From Vanrija pseudolonga (Eukaryota; Basidiomycota; Tremellomycetes; Trichosporonales; Trichosporonaceae): DNA of 64,000 nt. The position numbers and the translations under genes are program-made. Below the pieces are notes generated by a model. The model worked only from the letters and a program-made list of their open reading frames with translations. It was not told the origin of the DNA and searched no databases. This document shows, one piece after another, positions 53,763 through 64,000 of this stretch (its first letter is position 1; each line of letters starts with the position of its first letter). The stretch covers positions 4,092,001 through 4,156,000 of the forward strand of contig NC_085849.1 of assembly GCF_020906515.1 (NCBI RefSeq). Direction: 5' to 3'.

Positions 53763-56083
53763 GCTGTTGCGGGGCGGAGGTGCCGAGCATCATCATCTGG
53801 CGCGCCATCAATAAATACCGACCGAGCTACGTGAAGTCGCGTCTTGGCGAGTTGCCGGCAGGCCGCGTATCGCTCGCATCGACGTGATGCCAGCTGGCGT
53901 GCTCGCTGACACCTCGGTCTTGTGCACCGTCGCACCGCACTGATTTACATTCTCCGCACAGTCTTGGGCAGCATGTGTTGGTAGGACGGCGGGCTGCGTA
54001 CAAATGAGCGTACCGACTCGCTAAGAGGCCTAGTGACGAGTGAGCACGACCCGCCACGCACAGCGCGCCGACCGAGCTCCCACCGAGGTCGTCATTCGCG
54101 TGAGCACTTTCTCCCTCCCTCCCTCGCCAACGTCTGCGCAAGGTCACGCCGCTCACCTTCGCTCCCGGTGCCGTCCGGCGCCGACTGTTGCTCCCCTGGG
54201 CGTGGCCCGATGCCAAGCTCGGAACGGAGCACATGGGCTCGGCGCGGAGGCACGAGCCGGCTCGGCGCAGGCTTGCTTCCAAACAGTCACCACGGGGTGC
54301 TTGGCCCCCGATGCCGTCGCATCACATGCTTGCCCCGCCTGTCACCGGTACGCAAGGCGCGCCGGCCTCAGCATCGGCGCGCCGCAGACCACGCCACACG
54401 GAGTCGACGACGACCGCGACCTCGCGATCAAAGGCCGACCCGACCCTCAGTGCCAAGTCCGACTGTCGTGTGTCGGCAACTTCAGGCGCGCACGGCTGCG
54501 GCGTAGCATAGCCGGCTGCAGCCGTGGCACGCGAGCCTGATCGACACGGGCAGCGAGCGGCTCGAGCAGCGCGAGCCTGCTTCAGTGCAGCGATTTCTCG
54601 GCACGTTCTCGGCGCCGGCCTTTTCTAGCCTCGCGTGGGGTGGCTGCTTCGCTGCTCGCTGGCTGGCTGGTTCGCGCTGGCTGGCTGCGTGGCTGGGCGG
54701 ATGGGTGGAGGCGACCGGGTTCCAGCTTTCGGCCCCATGTCAGGGTCGCGACCCACTCCTGCTATGCGTCATCGGACAAACTGGTCTGGTGTCCGTCCTC
54801 CTCTCCGAGAGAACGACTCGCAGCACCGAATGCATGGGGATGGGGGATGAGTGGGGCGATGGGGCGCGCAGAGCGCTACTCGCTGTGTATGAGCGAGTCG
54901 TCGTCAAGACTGTCAGTTGTGGTCGTGAGCGCGGTCGTCGGTGCGGTGAGGGACAGCACAACAATAACAACGCCAACAAAGAGTGGCGCCGTCGCCGCCT
55001 CCGCCTCCGCCACCGAACGCGCGGCGTCATGTCGTCAGTGGTCGAGGAAAGTGTCATTCCGAAGAGCGAAACGTGCTAGACGGCGGATGCTCGCTCGCCC
55101 TTTGCTAGGCGGGAATCATACCCGCGGACGCGCGGTCGAGACGGAACGACCTCGGCAGAAGGGATGTAGCGAGGAGCGAGCGAGCTCCCTCGGAGTGCTT
55201 TGCTCGCTACCTTTGTGTGTGTGTCGCACTATGTCCGCCTGCCTCGGCTGCAGCGTCAGCGAGCAGAGGTGGCGGGGGAGTGCCGCTGCAGCTTTTGCCA
55301 GCGGCAAGAGAGAGAGGGAGGTGTCGACCCTCAATGATCACAGTGATCGGCAACAACGACTCCATTGTCCTCTGCAGTGCCGACCAAGTCGCGCAGCGGG
55401 CAGCGCGCATCACCTCTGTGCTTGTGACGGTCTGTGTCGTGCAGTCGCCCCTCTCTCTTTGGGCACAGACCTCTTTTTACTGCCAAGATGCAAGTGCCCG
55501 CGCGCGCGCGCCGCCACCGCCTGGCTGAGGCAATTTGAGAGGCGGCGGCGGCGCGCGTCAACCAACATAGATCCCATTGGGGAAAATTTTGCCCACGCAA
55601 CGCGTTTTGTGTCTCTCTTTGTCTATCAGTCTACTTGTTCTTCTATGTCTTGTGTGTCGTGTGCATGCGCTTAGTGGGGCTTTGCTCGACTCGGTTGCTG
55701 CCAAGAGAGGTGCTCCCTCTCTTCCGGTCCGACGGCAGTGTGCCTGTTGTTGTTACAGTCAGTCCGGTTAGGAGCGGGGCAAAAGCGCGGGGGACTTGGC
55801 GGTGGGGGTTATTAGCGGAAGTATTTTATTCCTAATTGAAATACTATTTCTGCCTGAAATGTGTATTGTATTATTATGTGGTGCCTGTGGGGGTGCAGTC
55901 AGGCGGCTCAGCCACGCCAGCTGCACCCACCCACCCACTTTGTGTGTTAAGGGGAGCAAACCGGGTCGCCTGGATTGGCGAGATCCGCCAGTGACCTGAC
56001 CTGGGCATCGACGACATCTCATCTCACATCATTCCTCTCACTCACCCCTCTCACGACCCATCCCCACCCACAACACCCACCCG
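53763..56083. other. Long divergent intergenic region
   Basis: About 2.3 kb between an MFS gene and a zinc-cluster gene that point away from each other. A GGCT-rich tract occurs at 54650-54700 and an AT-rich patch at 55800-55875. Long open frames exist (for example 54640-55674) but have no domain-like segments, and their composition follows the GC-rich background. No gene is supported. Confidence 0.5.
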
Positions 56084-59080
56084 ATGGATCAAGCAGCAGA
56101 CAAGAAACCAACAGTGACAGACGCTGCGTCCCAAGAGCCATCATCGGGCAAGGCACCCCGCTCTTGGGTCCCGCGCGCGTGCGACCGATGTGGGTGGCAC
56201 ATCACACCACGACTCTACAAGGCGTGATCTGCGAGATCTCTTGCTGACAGACGACACAGGCCGGAAACGCAAAGCACGATGTGGTGTGTATCTTGCATTC
56301 ATCGTTGACGCCATACTGACGACCAGACCAACAAGTGCCATGCCGGAACTGCGCCGAGGCAGGTGTGACGTGCACGCACGATGCGCCAGTGTTGAAGCGC
56401 GGCCCGAGGCCAAAGTGAGTCGACGACATCTGGCGAGGCGCGGCGAGTGCCGCTCCAACAGCAACCGCTGCTGACAACCGCCCAGACCACGCAACCGTGA
56501 CGTCGAGAGCAGGTTACGGAACCTCGAGTCGCTGCTCGCGTCCATCTCGAACGGGGGGAGCGGCGGCTCGGGCGCGGCGCTGTCCCTCTCGCGCCGTGAG
56601 CTGGACCAGATCCGCGTCGCCGCCAACATCACCCGCGGGAGCGATACCTCGCCGTCGTCGGACGCCGACAGCCACGCCGGCCCGAGCAGGGCTCACCCGC
56701 CACCACCCAAGGGGCCGGGCGACTCGCCCCTCCAGTCGCTTGACGCACTCGCGAGCCAGGCGGCCGGATCGCCCGTCGTCTCGACGGGCGGCGGCCCCGG
56801 ACCGGTCACGTCGGGCGACTATGTCCCCTCCATTGTGTTCGACCCGTTCGGCGTTCCCACCTCGTCGCAGGCGTTGCCGAGCATGTCAGGGTATGGGATG
56901 TACGAGGCGCAGCCGTACGCGCAGCCCCCGAAGAACACCTCGGCGCCGGCGGATCTCCTGTATCGGTATGTTTTTGGGATCGGGGACTCCGAATCCCGTG
57001 TGCTGACAACCCGACAGCGACAACGAGGGTCAGACAAAGTGGCTCGGCCCGTCGAGGTATGTTTGGCCAAGACTTTTGGGCGCACTCGTCCGACGACGAT
57101 GCACGACGTGGTGCGCACGGACCCGCCTCGCTAACAGCTGTACAGTGGCATGCCCTTGCTCGAGCGGCTCAAGATCAACGGCTCCGGGGCTGGGTGGAAC
57201 CAGCCCATGGGTACCAATGGCGAGGGCCCCTCGGCAGACGAGTGGACGTCGCTATCAAACGCCATCGGCATCAATGTGGAGAACAACGAAGGGATCGACC
57301 AGATCGCCGGCCGGGGTGGACCGGCATCGGCCCTGTCCCCGTCAAGTACGCGCGACGAGTTCCTCTGGGGCCGTATCACGACGATCGTTCCCCCTGATCT
57401 CATCGACGCGTTGGTTCGGTGCTACTTTACCATCTCGCACTTGCGTGAGTTGGCGGCGTCCTAGAGAGAGAGGTGTGTACGCCACGCTGACACATCCAGT
57501 ATGGCCGATCATTCACGCGCCGACGTTCATGAACTCGTACCTCGACCCCGAGCACCGCAAGAACCCGTCGTTCATTGCACTGGTGCTGTCCATCTGCTCG
57601 CTGTCGTCGCGGTACACACCGGACGCGCGTCTGAGGCAGACGACGTCGACGGGACAGATCCTCGCGTTTGACATCATCAACTTGGCGAAGGACGTGACCC
57701 AGCAGGCAGCTGCCGAGCGGTCCGATCTGGCCATCGTGCAGGCCTTGTTCAACCTCTCGGTCGTGCAGGAGGGCATCGCGAGGACTAACCAGGTATGGTC
57801 GCTCCTCAGCCAGGCGGTCAGCATTGCCATGGACATGGGCCTCCACCGCCGCAAGGACGAGTACGGGTTTACTGCGGTCGAGTTGGAAGAGCAGAAGCGG
57901 ACGCTCTGGGCATTGTACTGCCAGGCCGTCGCAGCGAGCTGCACGTACGGCCGCCCATCGCTCCTGCGCCTGGATGACATTCGTGAGTGCGGCATGCGTA
58001 CCGGCATTAGGGTAGTGCTTACGCGTTGCAGAGCTCGACGAGCCAGCTGCTGTCGACGACGTCTACATCTCGGTGGAGAAGGGCATCGGAACGCAGCCTC
58101 CAGACCGCCCGTCTGTCATGGCCGGTTTCGTCGCTGGTGTGCGTCTGCACATGATCCTCGAGCGTACGGTCCGCCGCGTCAACCGTGTCATCCGCGACGT
58201 TGACGAGTCAAACTTGACGTTTGTCGACCTCGTCCAGTCGGGCCAGTCGCGCAAGTTCCGCGTCACCGACGAACTCGAGCTGTTGTCGCACGTCACCGAC
58301 GGCCTGGTCGGCGACTGGTCATTCTCGCCTTCGACCGTTTCCGATTCCGACAGCGTGCGCTTCTTCCAGCGCACTCGTGTCTTCACACTCCAGCAGTTCA
58401 TCAGACTGTTGTCGGCCCGTCACGCATTCACAGAGTTCCTTGGTGGTGCCGCGGCGTCCGGTGGCGCGGCTGAGGAGCAGGCATTGTTGCAGCAGACCAC
58501 GCAGTGTGAGTGGTGTCGAGACCCGGATGAACATTGCACCACGCTGACATCCCCAGCCGCACTCGGCATCATCGGCACCTACTCGATTATCGATGGCCAG
58601 GGCCGCCTCGACTTCTTCGGCGCTCATGCCATCTCACAGTTGACACAGGCGGGTGCAGGCCTGATTGGTGTCATCCTGCATGTGCGCTCGACGTCTATCC
58701 AGGGCGGCGAGAATGTGCTCTCGGTCGCGCTGCAGGGCCTCTGTGCCAGCATCCTCGTTCTGCGCAAGCTCGGCACCAGGCGACCAGCCGGCAACCGTGC
58801 TGCCGAGCTGCTCCTCGAGTTCTCGCGCGCATGCCGCATCACGATTCCTGGCTTGCCAGAGAATGAGCCAGGAGCGCCACCCGGCACTGTCGAGGTACCG
58901 ATGCTTCGTGCGCTGCCCCGCCGGACACTGAGCACGAGCGGCCAGCCGCAAGCCGACTTGTCGCAAGACCAGTTCGACGCGTGGCTCGGCCTCGCGCTTC
59001 AGTCTGGCGGCGACGCGTGGATGGGCATGCCCGAGGGGTACACGCCCGAGCAGGGGGCATGGACGCCTCAGCAGCAGTGA
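56084..59080 (+). CDS. Zn(II)2Cys6 fungal transcription factor with fungal-specific domain
   Basis: Nine exons (56084..56189, 56260..56283, 56327..56414, 56486..56965, 57018..57056, 57146..57444, 57500..57982, 58032..58505, 58557..59080) join to about 838 aa. The zinc cluster has Cys at 33, 36, 43, 49, 52 and 59 (CDRCRKRKARC, then PCRNC and a final C) and is cut by two introns, with a 24-nt exon between them. A dimerisation-like helix follows (ESRLRNLESLLASI). The fungal-specific regulatory domain includes IIHAPTFMNSYLDPEHRKNP, ICSLSSRYTPDAR, AVSIAMDMGLHRRKDEYGFT and ALYCQAVAASCTYGRPSLL. The 51-nt last intron is frame-neutral. Target genes are unknown, and the nearest genes encode an MFS carrier and a BTB-like protein. 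Confidence 0.93.
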
Positions 59081-59694
59081 GGCAGTGAGCAGGCGCGAGG
59101 ATACGATCTAGCGAGTGGGATAATCGCCGGCTCGCGAGTGTAGTAGCGGGATATCGGCCGGACATTGCGTGGAACATGCCATACTATCTGTACTAGGATA
59201 GCCGTCTTGGGTTTCTTGGTTGGAAAATAATGCAGAGAGATTGTTTGTAACTGGGGCACCGGTGAGTGGGGGCGGGGTCGGGGGGAGGAGGTCATTTATC
59301 GGTGGGGTATCTAAAGTGGGTGGCAGAGATGGGAGTTGAAGTGGGGTGACTGGGGTGGAGCATAGTGGCATAGTGGGACGCGGGGCCGCTGGCGTCAGCG
59401 TGGTGTCTCACCGAGATCATGTGGGCTTGGGCGGGCAACGAGGCGATGCGACCTGCGCAGAGATTGATTCATGCATTCCGCGTTGCAGGTGTCTCGGGGG
59501 CGATGCGCCGCGGCAGCGTCGGGCACGATACATAACGCTCAACGCGACTCGGAGCACCGGGCCCGTGAACAAACAGCACCACAACGGCAGGCGACAAGGG
59601 CGACAGCACCGACAAGCTCGCGGCAGAGCAAGCGCGTGTCGCGGCGCATTACACCCAGCAACAGCAAGGGCTACGACAAGGCGAGGTCGCCGGC
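59081..59694. other. Intergenic region
   Basis: This holds the 3' end of the regulator gene and the promoter of the BTB-like gene. No gene is seen. Confidence 0.4.
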
Positions 59695-60430
59695 ATGCCT
59701 CCCCTCCCCTCCCCCTCGTCATCGAGCGCGCCGGCGCCGATCCTCCTCATCAGCGCCGACGGGGAGAGCTTCACGATCGAGGCGTTCCACCTCTTGGCCG
59801 CGAGGTGAGCCACCCCCTTCTCCCTCGCTGACCCTAAGCGCGCAGTTCCGCGCGCAGGCCTCAGCGCAAGACCTCGCCTCGACACCACCAATCCACTTCT
59901 TCGACCCCGCCATCGAGTCAGCGCCGACGCTGCGCCTGTTTCTGCAGCTCATAACGGCGGGGTCTCTCTCCCTTCCCCTGCCCAGCGGCAGTCTCGAGCC
60001 CGACACGCATCTCCACGCCCTCAACGCCCTAGTCCACTTCCTCATCAAGTGGGGCTGCGGCCCCGCGCTCTCGACGCTCACGCTACACCTGGGCGCCGAG
60101 CTACGCGCGCACCGCCTTGCGCCGTTATCGGCCTTCGTGCTCGCCAGCACGGCAAAGGACCTCGAGCTCGCGCTGAGCGCGCTCAAAGAGCGCAGGGACA
60201 AGGACGTGCGCTGGCCCAAAGGCTCCAAGAAGGAGCGCTGGGTCGCTGCGAAAGCCGGCGCGCGCGGGCTCGACGCCAAGAGCCTGCCGCTCGACGTGTG
60301 GCGCCTCATTCGGCCCAGCTACGTTTGGGCGCTCGTGCGTGCCTCTGGCGAGGCGGACTGGGATGAGAAGGGGTTCGATAGGGCGTTTGAGGAGTTTGTG
60401 CGCGCTGCCGACGACGCCGAGGGGAGGTAG
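59695..60430 (+). CDS. BTB/POZ-like domain protein
   Basis: Exons 59695..59804 and 59839..60430 (34-nt intron, branch CTGAC) give about 233 aa. Splicing creates ISADGESFTIEAFHLLAAS followed by AQFRAQ, which resembles the start of BTB domains (a D-G-x-x-F segment, then H-x-L-L-A-A-x-S-x-x-F). The next part (IHFFDPAIESAPTLRLFLQL, ITAGSL) fits the BTB strand and helix that follow. The C-terminal half is helical and basic (ALSALKERRDKDVRWPKGSK, FDRAFEEFVRAADDA). BTB proteins mediate protein contacts, often as ubiquitin-ligase adaptors. The match is by pattern only, so the call is tentative. Confidence 0.65.
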
Positions 60431-62275
60431 GTTGTAGCAATGTACAGTTGTTGTCGTGATGCCGCCGGCTCGCGTATGTCATGAGCGCGCGCGCGAGGGC
60501 GCTGGCGCTAGGAGATGTCGGCGCTGTGTCCGATGACAGGCGGCGCGGAGCAAGCGCCGTCGCCGTCGCTGTCGCCACCACCGCCGCCGACTAGACCGGC
60601 ACGGCACACATGCCCCAGATGTACTACTACCGACCTACGGCGAGCCGACATGAAACCTAACCTTGCTCGCTGCAGCGGCGGCATAACCTCGGAACTGTGT
60701 CCTACAGTCCTGTAACCCGCTGTAACCGTCTGAGACGGAGCTAGTCACTAGCAGCTAACAGCGCTGGCTCGCTGCCACGCCCACCCCCGCTGCCCGCCGC
60801 GCGAGTGATCGGCGGCGCGCCGTGCCCCGTGCCGTGCAGTTTCGTGCCGCGTCAACGACATTCCTTGTGGGTGACGGTGCGCGGGGAGTCGGGGAATAGG
60901 GGGGCCAGGGCAGCGACGAGACGGCTGTTGCTGCTCGGCGGACGAGTCGCCGCGAGAGCGCAGACTGCTGCCCGGCCATCCGCCACGCCGCGCTGCGCCA
61001 AGCCGCGCTCGTTGGCGAACAGTCGCAACAATTACGAGCACGAACACTGCCGTGCCGGCCTGTTGTCGAGTCGAGTTTACTCGCTCGCTCTCGCCGCTCC
61101 CCCGCCACACCCACATTCCAGGGGAGGAGACTAGGGCACGCATGAGCTAACCCTTATCGACCCTAGGCCCAGGGTCGTCCTTATCCAGCCTATCTGACGA
61201 CGACTGACGACGGCGGGCGGGCGAGTGCGGCACCTCCGCTGCGACCTCGCTACCTCGCTACGACGTCGCTACCGTGTGTGTTCGGGTCTACTACGCTCTG
61301 CTCTGCCCGATGAGGCCGGTGTCGTGTCGTGTGGCATGATCAGCGTCAGCGAGCGCACGTTCGCGCGCATGTGGGCGGCGAGGTGTCCGCGAAACCGGCG
61401 TCCTGCTCTGCTTGCTCGCTACATGCCCTCGAATGACTGCACGCGCACGTGTAACACCGCTGGGCCCCAAAAGCCACGCCGCAGCCGTCGCTCATGCAAC
61501 GGGGGCGGAGATGGTGGGCGTTGTCGCCGTCGCATCGGGTCGGACATGGCGACGGACGACGGGGCCCACGCACGCACCACGCCGCCAGCCCAACCCCGGC
61601 ATGCCCGGTCGACGTCACCAAGTCCGCAACGACGCTCGCCACACGCATACGCGGTGCGTTTGGTCGCCGCAGCAGCAGGAGCAGGAGCAACTCGCACGTC
61701 TGTTGGTTGGTCGCTGCCGCACGCAGCAGCACCACCTCCTGCACAGCACAGTCAGTGGCGCCCGCCCGCCCGCTGTTGATCACCGACCGATCGTTAGCGC
61801 GGTGCCCTGGGCCGGCCAGCAAGCCGGCGGGCCGTGGCCCAGGTGCTCGTCGCCGGTCCAGCCCACCCAGCCCACCACGCCGTCAACCCGTCCAGCCATG
61901 TCTCACTTGTTGTATCAAGCCTGCTCGCCTGCTCGCTCGTCTGCCGGTCACCCACGGCCAATAGACACCCGGTGCCCCGGCGCCCGCCCCTCACGCGCCA
62001 CCCCTCGGCGCCCACATGCACACCACCCCACCCTCGTCATCCTCGTCATCGGTGACCGTCATCAACGACACGTTACATAGGAACTGTTCGGCTTGTATCC
62101 AAAAAATAAAAGAAACCAGTCTAGCACACTCTATAGGTGGGAAAGGGGGTAAGGGTGCAATCTCGTAATCCAAGTGGCGAAGCGGTGATTACACCCACCC
62201 TATCAGCTCCCATGTTGACCTTGACGACGGACTCTATGTCGCCTGTCAACTCTGCTCACGCCTCGTTCTATTGGC
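60431..62275. other. Convergent intergenic region
   Basis: About 1.8 kb between the BTB-like gene and the right-edge gene. A short hairpin (GTAATC and GATTAC arms) lies near 62168-62195. Open frames on both strands look like background. Nothing was recognised. Confidence 0.4.
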
Positions 62276-64000
62276 TTACGCCTGTCCGTCCAGCTCCATC
62301 AGGTGCACAGGCGATGTATGCCGGCTGCTGGAAAACGAAGGGAGCGACGGCTTGCCGTGGTCATTGTGGTGGCCGAGCGGTGGGAGGCGAGTGGGAGGCG
62401 ACGACGCAGTCAGAACGCTCTTGGGCGAGGGGTTGGTCGTCGTAGCCGTCGACGGTGTCTCGGAGCCGCGGAGCAAGGGCGTCATGCCAAACGCCGCACG
62501 CACAGAGTGCGCAAGCTGCGAGTGGTTGTTGGTCGACGTAGAGTGCACGGGCGAAGACGAACGCGAGCCAACGGGGCTAACGTGCGTCGAGAGCGAGTAT
62601 CCGCCCACACCGTGGAGCGACGAGAACGACGCCGATGTTGTGGGGGGAGGCAGCGTGCGGTCGTTGTGAGGCGGGGGTGGAGGGATCGACGACGAGTTGA
62701 GAATCTCTTCGACCGACTTGTGGTGCGAGTCGGGCAGCTTGGGAGGCGACATACGCGACTTGGAGGCTCCAACGCGGGGAGATGCGGGCATCGAGCTCAA
62801 CGCAGAGTGGTGGCCGTGGTGACCGTGGTGCGTGTACGGGTGAGCACGGTTCTTGGCGTCACGCGCAGTGTGCGAGCCGTGGCCGTGTTTTCCGGACGAA
62901 GCAGAGTGGCCTCCTTCCACGGGGCTGCCAGCGCGCGAGTTGGCACGCGAAGGGTTGCGAGAGTGGATCGGGCTCGTCACTGCAGAAACTGGGGCAGTTA
63001 CAGCGTTTCGGCCAGCAAAGAGGCTCATGCCGCGCATACCGGCGAGCACGGGGCTCGTAGCCGGGAAGTGGGGCTCAAAATGGCCAGCAGGCGGCATCTC
63101 GTCATCCGACGAGTCGTCAGAAGACGGGCTGGGTGCCCGCGACGGCTCGGCAGAGGGTGCGAGCGAGGCGTGGGAAGAGCGGTGGCTGTGCAGGTTGACC
63201 GGGTGCTGCGAGGGGTAGAGGTGGTGGCCGTGGTGGCCGTTGTGGCTGCCACCACCACCACCGCCAGACTGGCGGGGAGGAGCAGCGTGCTTCTGCTTCT
63301 GCACCTGGAGCGAGTGCTGCTGCTGAAGACGAGCAAGCTGCTGCTGCAGGCTGGCGTGGTGCAGGTGGTACGAGCTGCCGCCAGGAGCACCGCCAGAGAG
63401 CTTGGTCAGGTCCTCGGCCGAACCAAGGTTGGAACGGTCCTTGGGCGTGCTACCGTTGCTCGAGTGGTGGCCGTCGTTGCCACCAGAGCCCGAGCCGTGA
63501 CCAGCACCGCCGGCGCTGTGGCCGTTGTTCACTCCGTTACCGTGGCCTCCGCCAAGGCAGTTGGGGCACGCGGCAGTCTGGCGAGCGACCTTGAGGCGCT
63601 TGCGGTAGCTCTTGTGGCAGTCCTCGTGGCAGCAGGTCGGGGGGACCAGGTACGTGGGGTCAGCGAGCGTACCCGCGGGCACCGCTGGGTGGTTGGCGGT
63701 CGCAGGCTGCGGGGCCGAGACGGGGAAAACGATTTGGCCGCCGCCCGGTGCAGGGGCTCCCTGCGAGAAGCGCTCGCGGTCGTTGCTCGAGAAGCCGTAG
63801 CTCTGCTGGTTGGGAGCCGAGAAGCTGTTGTTGGCAGGGGTCGACGAACCGGGGCTGCCGCCGTTGCTCTTGCGGCCGGCACCAGCCGCAATCTGACGGT
63901 GGCGAAGCTCGTACTCGGCACGACGGAAAGCCTCGTGCCTCTCAAGCTCGTAAAGCTGGTCCGAAGCGGCGGCGGCGAGGGCAGAAATGTCGTTCATGCC
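62276..64000 (-). CDS. His/Ser/Gly-rich putative regulatory protein (5' end probably beyond the right edge)
   Basis: An open frame from an ATG at 63997 to TAA at 62276 gives 573 aa. The ATG is only three bases from the edge and the frame stays open to it, so the true N-terminus may lie outside. The beginning is helical (DISALAAAASDQLYELERHE, AFRRAEYELRHRQIAAG). At about residues 121-145 is CCHEDCHKSYRKRLK followed by TAACPNC, a possible zinc-binding motif. The rest is low complexity: Gly/His repeats (NGHHGHH), a Gln-rich helix (LQQQLARLQQQHSLQ), and many Ser-Pro sites typical of a phosphoregulated nuclear protein. It might be the C-terminal part of a zinc-finger regulator such as a Mig1/CreA-like factor. 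I am not sure of this. Confidence 0.6.
   Translation of the reverse strand, partial: GMNDISALAAAASDQLYELERHEAFRRAEYELRHRQIAAGAGRKSNGGSPGSSTPANNSFSAPNQQSYGFSSNDRERFSQGAPAPGGGQIVFPVSAPQPATANHPAVPAGTLADPTYLVPPTCCHEDCHKSYRKRLKVARQTAACPNCLGGGHGNGVNNGHSAGGAGHGSGSGGNDGHHSSNGSTPKDRSNLGSAEDLTKLSGGAPGGSSYHLHHASLQQQLARLQQQHSLQVQKQKHAAPPRQSGGGGGGSHNGHHGHHLYPSQHPVNLHSHRSSHASLAPSAEPSRAPSPSSDDSSDDEMPPAGHFEPHFPATSPVLAGMRGMSLFAGRNAVTAPVSAVTSPIHSRNPSRANSRAGSPVEGGHSASSGKHGHGSHTARDAKNRAHPYTHHGHHGHHSALSSMPASPRVGASKSRMSPPKLPDSHHKSVEEILNSSSIPPPPPHNDRTLPPPTTSASFSSLHGVGGYSLSTHVSPVGSRSSSPVHSTSTNNHSQLAHSVRAAFGMTPLLRGSETPSTATTTNPSPKSVLTASSPPTRLPPLGHHNDHGKPSLPSFSSSRHTSPVHLMELDGQA

Noticed and set aside
54640-55674. 344-codon plus-strand open frame in the long intergenic region
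   Set aside because: It starts in a GGCT-rich tract, its composition follows background GC, and it has no domain, splice or promoter support.
62168-62195. Short hairpin (GTAATC/GATTAC) as a terminator
   Set aside because: Eukaryotic genes do not use such hairpins for termination, and the arms are only 6 bp.

Overview
The window looks like nuclear DNA of a basidiomycete yeast. It is GC-rich, almost every gene is split by very short GT-AG introns (many 31-60 nt) with CTGAC/CTAAC-like branch sites next to the acceptor, and the recognisable proteins are fungal: homoserine kinase, SmE, HMG-CoA reductase, two Zn(II)2Cys6 regulators, a CPL1-like secreted protein and monocarboxylate-type MFS carriers. 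The style fits Tremellomycetes, most likely Trichosporonales (Cutaneotrichosporon/Vanrija/Apiotrichum type). That placement is inference. Exon structures were assembled by hand from splice signals and reading-frame continuity.

Layout. 0-3.7 kb: an F-box-like family cluster on the minus strand, with one gene running off the left edge, one intact gene and a copy missing its centre. 4.2-6.9 kb: divergent housekeeping genes sme1 (SmE) and THR1. 7.8-10.5 kb: two unrecognised genes. 11.8-21.3 kb: a plus-strand row of small membrane proteins with an MFS carrier among them. 22-26.6 kb: HMG-CoA reductase. 26.6-32.2 kb: mostly intergenic, with a CPL1-like secreted protein and a coiled-coil protein. 32.2-38.9 kb: TauD-type dioxygenase, GNAT acetyltransferase, alpha/beta hydrolase and a zinc-cluster regulator with a perfect CGG palindrome upstream. 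39.1-45.6 kb: four secreted-protein genes on the minus strand, namely three ricin-B-like lectins and a protein with five tandem CAP-like modules. 47.0-52.0 kb: a second cluster of the F-box-like family, with one intact copy and two frameshifted ones. 52.3-60.4 kb: a second MFS carrier, a second zinc-cluster regulator and a BTB-like protein. At the right edge lies a His/Ser-rich putative regulator.

Most notable are the lineage-specific F-box-like family with an invariant HHxCxC motif, whose second cluster uses an ATG that is itself the whole first coding exon; the neighbouring block of lectin and CAP-repeat secreted proteins; and the CGG palindrome upstream of the first regulator. No rRNA, convincing tRNA, CRISPR array, transposon or virus-derived element was recognised.
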